DNA from: a bacterium
GTDB taxonomy: Bacteria > Patescibacteria > ABY1 > JAGPKW01
Assembly: GCA_021780535.1 (NCBI GenBank)
Contig: JAJXYN010000012.1
Span: 62,001 to 126,000, forward strand
DNA length: 64,000 nt
Direction: 5' to 3'
Each line of letters begins with the position of its first letter. Position 1 is the first letter of the stretch. The notes beneath the pieces were generated by a model that worked only from the letters and a program-made list of their open reading frames with translations, was not told the DNA's origin and ran no database searches. The position numbers and the translations under genes were made by a program. Shown here in pieces: positions 17,052 to 23,483 of this stretch.

Positions 17052-17080
17052 ATTATACCGAAAATTTTCCGAAAATGTAA
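17052..17080 (-). promoter_or_regulatory. LexA-methyltransferase promoter with palindromic operator in the spacer
   Basis: Minus strand TTACAT (17075-17080), 17 nt, TATAAT (17052-17057). The spacer holds CGGAAAATTTTCG, a near-perfect palindrome (core GAAAATTTTC, 17060-17069) similar in shape to Gram-positive LexA boxes (CGAAC-N4-GTTCG). A bound LexA domain would block the polymerase, giving autorepression. Confidence 0.7.
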
Positions 17081-17103
17081 ATATACTTTTCCACACGAGA
17101 TAG

Positions 17104-17192
17104 TTTATCTTTTATTACATTAATGACGCAATAAAAAAATTATATCTAGGCTTAAAGAGTAGATAAACAGTAGATAAAAATGCTTTTAATTA
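17104..17192 (-). promoter_or_regulatory. 89-bp repeat R2: leftward promoter and operator, copy of R1
   Basis: Minus strand TTTATC (17162-17167), 17 nt, TATAAT (17139-17144), then the TTATTAC/G(C)AATAA palindrome, with one arm mismatched compared with R1. It divides leftward (LexA-methyltransferase) from rightward genes, as R1 does in island 1. Confidence 0.7.
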
Positions 17193-17237
17193 GATAGAGT
17201 TTATATTATAATTGATTTATATAATTAAAAAATAAAA

Positions 17238-17591
17238 ATGACTCAGGAAATTCAAGAATTGTTAAATAAAATATATAATGATTTTAGTATTGAAAAATTT
17301 GGATTAAAAAAAGAATCTAGAATTTTTTTGGATAAGTTATTGTTGAATAATGAACATTTAAAAAAATTTTTTGAACTTGAATCTGATGAATATGTTTTTA
17401 AGTTTATTAATATTATTTATTTAGATTTGATCGAAATAAGAAGTAAAATTAATGGAATTAAAAAAGTGGCTAAAAATTCTAGAAAATTTGAAATTTTATT
17501 TATAAAATATTTTGGTCATAACTTAGAAAACCTAGAACAAGAGAAAAAAGAAAAGTTAAAAGAATTTATAGAAAAAGAATATAATAATTAA
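17238..17591 (+). CDS. Helical protein, 117 aa, island 2
   Basis: No recognised family. All-helical, charged, with two amphipathic stretches (ESRIFLDKLLLNNEHLKKFF; YLDLIEIRSKINGIKK). No signal peptide or membrane segment. First rightward gene after R2 and 8 nt before the 230-aa gene, so probably one transcript. Its position matches that of the 53-aa gene in island 1. Confidence 0.6.
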   Translation: MTQEIQELLNKIYNDFSIEKFGLKKESRIFLDKLLLNNEHLKKFFELESDEYVFKFINIIYLDLIEIRSKINGIKKVAKNSRKFEILFIKYFGHNLENLEQEKKEKLKEFIEKEYNN

Positions 17592-17599
17592 TTGATAAT

Positions 17600-18292
17600 A
17601 TGAATTTAGAAAATCTTAATCAAAAAAATTTAATTCCAGAAATTAAAAAAGATATTTTAGAAAAAGTAGAAGCAGATTTATCCATACTAAAAAATATAAA
17701 TATTTTTATTGATAATTATGTTAAAGACTTTGAAGATGAGATTGAAAAATCTAGCTTAGAAGAATCTAAAAAGAAAGAATTGCAAGATAAATTAAGATCC
17801 AATCTATCTGATATTAAAGATCTTTCATCTGAAATTGATGATATTATCGAAATTAAAATAGAGGTAAGAAATGTTGTCTTAAGTATAGAAGATAAATTTA
17901 AAGATTTAATAAGAGAAGAATTACCTGAAAAATGGCAAGAAATAATTTCTCAAGAAGATTTTAATATTGCAAATATTCAAAAAGACAAAGAAGATTTATT
18001 AAGAGCTAAAGAGTTTAGTGCAAATAGAAAAGAAACCATAGAACTTTATGACATATTATTAGCTACAATTCATCAAATAAATACTGATAAACATAGTGGA
18101 ATTAATGAAATAGACGAGAATGATATACAAAAAATTATAAATGATTTTAAACTTGTTAATAGATTAAATAAAATACTTAATGAAAATTTGAATGAAAAAG
18201 ATTTCAAAAAAAGATATATTTTAATGCAAATGTTAAAAAATAGAATTAAAAGTTTAGAATTTCAAGAAATAAAACAAAAATATCAAAAATAA
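17600..18292 (+). CDS. Coiled-coil protein, 230 aa, island 2
   Basis: No recognised family. Almost entirely charged helix with heptad-like stretches (KSSLEESKKKELQDKLRS; EIDDIIEIKIEVRNVV). No catalytic motif seen. It follows the 117-aa gene closely and probably encodes cargo expressed from the same promoter. Comparable in position, not in sequence, to the 501-aa gene of island 1. Confidence 0.6.
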   Translation: MNLENLNQKNLIPEIKKDILEKVEADLSILKNINIFIDNYVKDFEDEIEKSSLEESKKKELQDKLRSNLSDIKDLSSEIDDIIEIKIEVRNVVLSIEDKFKDLIREELPEKWQEIISQEDFNIANIQKDKEDLLRAKEFSANRKETIELYDILLATIHQINTDKHSGINEIDENDIQKIINDFKLVNRLNKILNENLNEKDFKKRYILMQMLKNRIKSLEFQEIKQKYQK

Positions 18293-18295
18293 AAA

Positions 18296-18317
18296 AGCGA
18301 CTCATGTTAGAATCGCT
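18296..18317 (+). terminator. Weak hairpin after the 230-aa gene
   Basis: AGCGA (18296-18300) pairs with TCGCT (18313-18317), just after the stop codon and between convergent genes. No strong T-run follows, so termination activity is uncertain. Confidence 0.4.
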
Positions 18318-18327
18318 CTTGCGGATG

Positions 18328-18666
18328 TTATCTTTTTCTTTTTTTCCATCCACGAATTGTTGCTATTGCATCGAAATTTTTTTCGTAATAAACAAGAAGT
18401 TCAAACGCTATATAACTAGCAACTGCATGTTGTTCATATTTTTCAGTTAATTCTTCTAATTTTTTATCTATTTCTTCAAGATTAAATTTTTCTGAAAACC
18501 AAACTTCTTCATTATAAACTAATTTTGAATCAATTTGACCCTTTTCAATATTATGAATCAATTCAAATTCAATATTAGCTCCAAAAATTTCCTTATCAAA
18601 AACAATTTTCAAATTTAATGGATCATTTGGATCTTTTATAGTTTGAATAGCGTTTGATTCACTCAT
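18328..18666 (-). CDS. Conserved-position acidic protein, 112 aa, with tandem Shine-Dalgarno
   Basis: Unknown function. Begins MSESNAIQTIKDPNDPLN and ends in a basic tail (IRGWKKRKR); the middle is acidic and helical (FNLEEIDKKLEELTEKYE). The start is fixed by GGAGGATAAAA-ATG. As in island 1, this is a Shine-Dalgarno-led minus-strand gene convergent with the coiled-coil cargo gene, suggesting an equivalent role such as regulator or antidote. Confidence 0.7.
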   Translation of the reverse strand: MSESNAIQTIKDPNDPLNLKIVFDKEIFGANIEFELIHNIEKGQIDSKLVYNEEVWFSEKFNLEEIDKKLEELTEKYEQHAVASYIAFELLVYYEKNFDAIATIRGWKKRKR

Positions 18667-18667
18667 T

Positions 18668-18691
18668 TTTATCCTCCAATTTATCCTCCAA
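18668..18691 (-). promoter_or_regulatory. Duplicated ribosome binding site of the 112-aa gene
   Basis: Minus strand carries TTGGAGGATAAA twice in tandem (12-bp units), immediately before the ATG. The inner copy is correctly spaced; the outer may be a standby site. Confidence 0.7.
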
Positions 18692-18780
18692 TATCATCAA
18701 TCGATATTTTTGTATTTAACCACATTTTTAACAAAAAAGCAACTAATTTTATATTATAGTTTTATTTACTTATATTTTAT

Positions 18781-18847
18781 TTAATATTAGCCAATAAATA
18801 CCAAAATAAATCAAATACTTAGTGTCGCATTAAACCTCTATTTTTTG
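18781..18847. repeat. Right-end repeat B of island 2 (paired with 14465-14539)
   Basis: Shares the TTAATATTAGCCAATAAATA start, TCAAATAC, TAGTGTCGCATTAA and CCTCTATTTTTTG with copy A. It marks the likely right boundary of the accessory region, just before the ccdA-like gene. Confidence 0.7.
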
Positions 18848-18865
18848 TTGTTTTTAGAAGTAAAT

Positions 18866-19945
18866 TTATTTGTTAAAACAAGAATTGCTATTTTGTTTTG
18901 TGTCATCAAATATTAAATTAACTCCATCACATTTTTCTCCTCTTAATGTTGAGATTGCTTGATATATAGCATCTTCTGTTTGTTGTCCTATTAATCTTGA
19001 AACCTCATTGTTATTTTTATCTATTAGAATAAATGTTGGTACTCCTATAATTTTGAATTCATTTTTTAGATAAAAATTTTCAGGTTTTGAAACGTCTATT
19101 TTTTTTAAATTTATATTTTTACCATCACATTTTGCAAATACTTGATTTAGAATTGGATCCATTTGTTTACAGATACTACAGTCGCTTGAATAAAATTCAA
19201 TTAATGTTGGATAATTATTTTCAGAATTTAATATATAAGATTTTATATTATTTTTTGGACCATTATCTTTATTGAATATATTAAAATCAAAAGATGTTGA
19301 GAATAGATATATTGATGATATTATCATTAAAATTCCTATTATTATTTCTATTTTTTTAAAATATTTATATATGTATGTTATTTTTGGTAATAAAATTTCA
19401 GAAAAAATTGATACAAGTATAAATGGTGAAAATAAACCAAATCCATATACAAATAAATAGAAAAATCCTAATAATGGACTTATTGATTTGCTTAATATGA
19501 ATGCTAATATACTTCCAAGTATAGGCCCTATACATGGTGACCAACCAGCTCCAAATACAAATCCTAATAAAAAATTATTTAGAATTTTAAATTTTGTATG
19601 AATTTTTGTTTCATTGATTTTTAGAGTTCTTTCAAGAAAAGATATTTTTACAATTCCTAAAAATTTTAAACCAAAAATAAATATTATAAAACTACTTAGT
19701 ATTGAAATGATGCTTTGATATTTATTTAAAAATAAACCAAAAATTGCGAATAAACCGCCAATTAATGCGAATGATGTGATGAATCCAAAACTGAAAGATA
19801 ATGATGATTTGATTATATTTGCTTTATTTTTTGTTGATAAATCATTTGATAATATTCCTATATAAATTGGTATCAATGGTAATATGCAGGGAGTGAAAAA
19901 TGTTAATGCGCCAGCGAAAAATATTGATATTATGGATAGATCCAT
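18866..19945 (-). CDS. CcdA/DsbD-like membrane protein with C-terminal thioredoxin domain
   Basis: Thiol-disulfide relay that would carry reducing power across the membrane to exported proteins. Residues 1-225 hold about six to seven helices with the two CcdA motifs, FFTPCILPLIP near residue 17 and WSPCIGP near 135, each with one redox Cys. Residues 235-359 are a thioredoxin fold with CSIC, a cis-Pro region (IIGVPTFILID), and a further Cys pair near the end. One chain thus combines the DsbD membrane core with a thioredoxin head. It is monocistronic with a near-consensus promoter. Partners are not in the window. Confidence 0.88.
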   Translation of the reverse strand: MDLSIISIFFAGALTFFTPCILPLIPIYIGILSNDLSTKNKANIIKSSLSFSFGFITSFALIGGLFAIFGLFLNKYQSIISILSSFIIFIFGLKFLGIVKISFLERTLKINETKIHTKFKILNNFLLGFVFGAGWSPCIGPILGSILAFILSKSISPLLGFFYLFVYGFGLFSPFILVSIFSEILLPKITYIYKYFKKIEIIIGILMIISSIYLFSTSFDFNIFNKDNGPKNNIKSYILNSENNYPTLIEFYSSDCSICKQMDPILNQVFAKCDGKNINLKKIDVSKPENFYLKNEFKIIGVPTFILIDKNNNEVSRLIGQQTEDAIYQAISTLRGEKCDGVNLIFDDTKQNSNSCFNK

Positions 19946-19984
19946 TTTAACTATTTTTAAATTATTTAATTATATTATTGATTT

Positions 19985-20012
19985 ATTATAACATAGGGGG
20001 AGGGGGTGTCAA
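19985..20012 (-). promoter_or_regulatory. Promoter of the ccdA-like gene with a C5-T-C5 spacer
   Basis: Minus strand TTGACA (20007-20012), 16-nt spacer CCCCCTCCCCCTATGT, TATAAT (19985-19990). The plus strand reads GGGGGAGGGGG, a striking G-tract in such AT-rich DNA. Confidence 0.75.
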
Positions 20013-20088
20013 ATATATTTTATTTGAGATAGTGATAAAAATAGGCTATTATTTATTTAATAGATTTATTTTATTTTTATAATAAATT

Positions 20089-20511
20089 ATGAATAATAAA
20101 TTTTTAACGTATTCTATATCTGTATCAATCTTATTGGTTTCAATTTCTATTAGTTTTTATTTATTTAAAGTCTTGCCAGATGTTAATAAACAAAAATTAA
20201 ATCTTGAAATACAACAAAATATTGAAGCAATAAAAACAAAATGTACAGAATTAGGGAAAGAACAATATGCCCAAGAATTAAAGATATCTAATAATAAAAC
20301 ATCTTTTGGTACTCCTGTATATTTTTATAATGAGAAACTTAGTCAATGTTTATATGAAAATGTATTTATTGCAGAAAATTATACTTCTAATTATGTAGTT
20401 GATCTTTATACAAATAAACCTATTCTTGAAAGTGATTATTCAAATTCAAAACTTCAGTATGGATTAACAAAAGATGAGTTTAATAAAAAAGCATATGAAT
20501 TAATGAATTAG
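20089..20511 (+). CDS. Membrane-anchored small protein, 140 aa
   Basis: One N-terminal hydrophobic helix (YSISVSILLVSISISFYLF) preceded by MNNK, then about 110 residues that would lie outside the membrane, with two Cys (KTKCTELG; SQCLYEN) that could form a disulfide. No family recognised. It sits divergent from the CcdA-thioredoxin gene, and the Cys pair makes it a conceivable client; that is inference. Confidence 0.6.
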   Translation: MNNKFLTYSISVSILLVSISISFYLFKVLPDVNKQKLNLEIQQNIEAIKTKCTELGKEQYAQELKISNNKTSFGTPVYFYNEKLSQCLYENVFIAENYTSNYVVDLYTNKPILESDYSNSKLQYGLTKDEFNKKAYELMN

Positions 20512-20577
20512 GTGTTTGGTTGATTGGTTTTTATAATAAAATCAAGTTAATGAATAATATAAAATAATATTTTAGTT

Positions 20578-21084
20578 ATGAATGATACGGAGATGATAAA
20601 ATTTAACCATGAAATTTTTGTTTGTGTGAATTTTTTGCATATTTATAATAAAAGTATACATTTTTTGAAACATGGCGACCCTTTAATACGAGAACCTGAT
20701 TGTATTTGCGATAGAAATACTGCTATAGAAATTGTTGGTATTTATGATAGTGATAAACAGGCAGAAAAACTTTGGAATAATGATCTTGATATTAAAACTG
20801 AAAATATTTTTAGTTTTGATTTGCTTGCTTTTGAAAATTTGAATAAAAATATTTCAAAAAAACTTTTTAAATTAAATAAAGGTTTGTATAAAGGATTTAA
20901 TGGGAGAGTGATGTTAGTTTGTGATATTTTAAGCCCGCTTGTTACGGATAAGGATATTGATATTTTTGTGAAATCATACATTCCATTTAATGGTAATAGT
21001 GATTATGAAAAATATTTTTATGAAATTTGGATTTTATGGAAATCTAATGTTGCTGGTTGTTTTAGGATTAAAAAATTGGAATAA
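20578..21084 (+). CDS. Hypothetical protein, 168 aa, possible PD-(D/E)xK-like fold
   Basis: Unrecognised. HGDPLIREPDCICD followed by TAIEIVGIY looks like the E-x-D...E-x-V strand pattern of some nuclease-like folds, but no Lys follows in the expected place. It is cytoplasmic with mixed helix/strand. Its leader contains no clear Shine-Dalgarno. Confidence 0.5.
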   Translation: MNDTEMIKFNHEIFVCVNFLHIYNKSIHFLKHGDPLIREPDCICDRNTAIEIVGIYDSDKQAEKLWNNDLDIKTENIFSFDLLAFENLNKNISKKLFKLNKGLYKGFNGRVMLVCDILSPLVTDKDIDIFVKSYIPFNGNSDYEKYFYEIWILWKSNVAGCFRIKKLE

Positions 21085-21177
21085 TTTATTAATGAACTGC
21101 CGTGTTGATTAAATATTGTAAAAATATTAAAAATATGGTTTTATATAGATATCTTGTGTTATATAGGAGGTGGCGAT

Positions 21178-21456
21178 ATGTTGGAAGAAGTTGTTGCTCA
21201 AAAAGATGAAGAAATTAACCCAACAGAAAGATTGGATAAAATTATAGAAAAAGTTGACTTTACTAGGTTTGTATTACTTTCTGCTTCTTTGAAAATGACC
21301 ACTAATGGTAATTTATCACAATTTCTTCAAGATATTGATCAGCAAGAAGATAGACAAATACTAATTCTTGCTAGAATATTTCAAACAAAAATAACAAGTA
21401 AGAGGGAACTTGTTAGGTTTAAAAACAAAATCAGAGAATTTAGCTTTTTTTTGTGA
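21178..21456 (+). CDS. Small helical protein, 92 aa, Shine-Dalgarno-led
   Basis: ATG 21178 is chosen over an upstream in-frame TTG (21154) because AGGAGGTG (21165-21172) sits 5 nt before it. The product is helical and charged (NPTERLDKIIEKVDFTRF; LSQFLQDIDQQEDRQILILA). No family recognised. It ends with TGA and is followed by a strong terminator, so it is a single-gene unit. Confidence 0.7.
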   Translation: MLEEVVAQKDEEINPTERLDKIIEKVDFTRFVLLSASLKMTTNGNLSQFLQDIDQQEDRQILILARIFQTKITSKRELVRFKNKIREFSFFL

Positions 21457-21467
21457 TTGCTAATAAG

Positions 21468-21496
21468 GCCTTGGAAAATACAACCAAGGCTTTTTT
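21468..21496 (+). terminator. Terminator after the 92-aa gene
   Basis: GCCTTGG (21468-21474) pairs with CCAAGGC (21484-21490), followed by six T. Confidence 0.9.
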
Positions 21497-21509
21497 AATA
21501 AATAAAATA

Positions 21510-21533
21510 GGGGATAATACATTGTTTATCCCC
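21510..21533 (-). terminator. Terminator of the 85-aa gene (minus strand)
   Basis: GGGGATAA pairs with TTATCCCC (8 bp, perfect). On the minus strand the following sequence is T-rich (CTATTTTATTTATT). Confidence 0.75.
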
Positions 21534-21564
21534 ATGTGACCAATAGGCTTGAGATCTAGAAGTG

Positions 21565-21822
21565 CTAAGAAATTCTTCTAGCTCTTTTTTGCCCCGGTCC
21601 AACTTTCTCTACACACCATACTTCTATGGATTTGTGTTTTTCGCACAATCGTTCTGCGTAATTGGCAGATGATTGTGAAAAACTTCCTCTTGTTTCAAAT
21701 TGTTTTTCAAATTCTTCCTTGATTTGCCTTCTTCGCATCTCGCTATTCATAATCATTTCCATTTTTTGTCTTGAAATTTGTTTTTTTTGTTGAGATTCAG
21801 GCGTTGTTGTAGAGTTTGTCAT
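21565..21822 (-). CDS. Small basic helical protein, 85 aa, Shine-Dalgarno-led
   Basis: Begins with a Ser/Thr/Gln-rich stretch, then a basic helix (MEMIMNSEMRRRQIKEEF) and a C-terminal segment with two Cys (YAERLCEKHKSIEVWCVEK) and a basic end. Start supported by GGGAGGA 6 nt upstream. No family recognised; nucleic-acid or protein binding is possible given the charge. Confidence 0.65.
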   Translation of the reverse strand: MTNSTTTPESQQKKQISRQKMEMIMNSEMRRRQIKEEFEKQFETRGSFSQSSANYAERLCEKHKSIEVWCVEKVGPGQKRARRIS

Positions 21823-21882
21823 TAAATTCCTCCCGTTGTTTAAATATATAACTTTGTGTCTGTTTTGTCAAAGCTAGTAACA

Positions 21883-23064
21883 TTATTCGGCAGTTTCTTT
21901 TTTTATTTTTTTTCTTATTGCGAAAAATATTATTATAATGATTTCAAATATTTGTATAAACATTGCTAGTGTGTAGCTTATTACTTTCAGTAAATTTATA
22001 CTTTTACCAGAAAGTGCTGTAGCAATTAAATAGTTAAATGAATCCTCTATTACTTTTATCTTTATTGGGATATCAAATGTTATATATCTTCCTATTATTA
22101 CTATTAATCCAAGAAATACAAATAACCCGAATATTAAAAGCAATAAATCTTTTTTTTGTTTTTTGTTTTTTACTATATTCAAGTAATATTTTTTTGATTC
22201 TTCCATTAGATTTTCTCTATCTAATAAATCTGCAAAAAATAAATAAATATCCGTTTTTATAAATATAAGAAATTGCCATATTATTCCTAAAAACTCTATA
22301 AGAATAAAGGACTTTAGTAATAAATATAGCATATTTGAGATATGTATTATGCTAGTATTATTTAGAAATATTATTAATAAATATATCCCTAAAAAAAATA
22401 AATCAGAAAATATTCCGCTTAAATAAAGTCTGTATCTGTTTTTTTCTTTTATTGTGTATGCATTTTCAAAAATTGTTTCAGCAACAATATAATTTGCTCT
22501 GGAGCTTATTCCAAATGATGTTACTATGTTTCTACTTCTTGCTGCTAAGAAATGGAAAAACTCATGTCTAAATGTTGATAGCCAAGAGTATGTGAATGAT
22601 ACTAATAAGCATAATAAATAATTTGAATTGAAAAAAAAGTCTTCATATTTTGGTAAATAGTTTAGATTTGTAATTGTTATGATAAAAGAAAATGCTATAA
22701 GTAGTATTAATAATGTTTTTACTGGTATAGAAAAAAATAATTTAGCAAAATTTTGTTTTATAAAAGGTAAATCGTTTTTTAATTTTATATGTTCATTTTT
22801 AAATTTTTTTGATCCTATTTTTTTTATAATTTTTATTTCTAAAAAATTATTAATTCTTGTTTGTATCTCTTTTTTCGTATAATATTTTGTGTTTTTTAAT
22901 ATATTTTCTATTGAGTGGTGTTTTTGTAATAGTTTTATTATATGCTCTGAATCGTGATCTATGAGAATAGCGTTACCGTTTATTGTAATAAAAAAATCTC
23001 CATCTTTTTCGCCCGTAGTTTTAAAATTGAAAAAATATATCTTGTCTGTAGCTTTTATTTTCAT
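21883..23064 (-). CDS. M50-like membrane zinc metallopeptidase with N-terminal winged-helix-like domain
   Basis: Residues 1-95 form a small domain (ITINGNAILIDHDSEHIIKL, then KYYTKKEIQTRINNFLEIK) that resembles PqqD-like binding domains. A hydrophobic core follows with HEFFHFLAA, an HExxH zinc site inside a helix, as in site-2-protease/M50 enzymes and peptide zinc metalloproteases of maturation systems. A DxxxD-type partner is plausible at SGIFSDLFFLG. Further helices follow to the C-terminus. ATG 23064 (MKIKATDK) is preferred; a 12-residue longer start at 23100 is possible. It may process or export a peptide, but no precursor is recognised nearby. Confidence 0.7.
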   Translation of the reverse strand: MKIKATDKIYFFNFKTTGEKDGDFFITINGNAILIDHDSEHIIKLLQKHHSIENILKNTKYYTKKEIQTRINNFLEIKIIKKIGSKKFKNEHIKLKNDLPFIKQNFAKLFFSIPVKTLLILLIAFSFIITITNLNYLPKYEDFFFNSNYLLCLLVSFTYSWLSTFRHEFFHFLAARSRNIVTSFGISSRANYIVAETIFENAYTIKEKNRYRLYLSGIFSDLFFLGIYLLIIFLNNTSIIHISNMLYLLLKSFILIEFLGIIWQFLIFIKTDIYLFFADLLDRENLMEESKKYYLNIVKNKKQKKDLLLLIFGLFVFLGLIVIIGRYITFDIPIKIKVIEDSFNYLIATALSGKSINLLKVISYTLAMFIQIFEIIIIIFFAIRKKIKKETAE

Positions 23065-23203
23065 GATTATTATTTTATCATTTTTAATTAAAACTGTCAT
23101 ATGAATTGTAAAAATTATGTTGATAAAATATCTAAAGAAAAATAACTGTGGATTACTTTTATAAATAGCTTATATTGGATAAAAATATATTATGTGGAAC
23201 GTA

Positions 23204-23232
23204 TTGAACAGATGATTTATGAATGATATAAT
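23204..23232 (+). promoter_or_regulatory. Promoter of the histone-H1-like gene
   Basis: TTGAAC (23204-23209), 17-nt spacer, TATAAT (23227-23232), about 30 nt before the ATG. Confidence 0.75.
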
Positions 23233-23263
23233 ATTACACATAATCAGTTTAAATTAATTTAAA

Positions 23264-23404
23264 ATGGCTACTACAAAAAAGGCTGCAACAAAAAAAGTTG
23301 TCGCAAAGAAACCGGTTGCAACAAAAAAAGTTGTTGCAAAAAAAACAGTTGCAAAAAAGGCTCCTGTTAAAAAAGCAAAATCTACAAGACAAGCTAATGG
23401 TTAA
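23264..23404 (+). CDS. Histone-H1-like Lys/Ala-rich peptide, 46 aa
   Basis: Forty-six residues built almost wholly from K, A, V and T in AxKK-like repeats (TKKVVAKKPVATKKVVAKK), ending SKSTRQANG-like (AKSTRQANG). Such peptides, like HctA or the H1-like tails of many bacteria, bind DNA or RNA without a fixed fold. It has its own promoter and a perfect terminator, so it is a true single gene and likely well expressed. Similar Lys-rich tails occur on RpoA, L17 and S11 in this window. Confidence 0.8.
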   Translation: MATTKKAATKKVVAKKPVATKKVVAKKTVAKKAPVKKAKSTRQANG

Positions 23405-23405
23405 A

Positions 23406-23432
23406 AGAAAGACGTTTCGTCTTTCTTTTTTT
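23406..23432 (+). terminator. Terminator of the histone-H1-like gene
   Basis: AGAAAGACG, loop TTT, CGTCTTTCT, then a T-run; 9-bp perfect stem immediately after the stop codon. Confidence 0.9.
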
Positions 23433-23483
23433 ATACTATTGATATATCATAATACTGATTAAAATCGAATCAAGGAGGGCACT

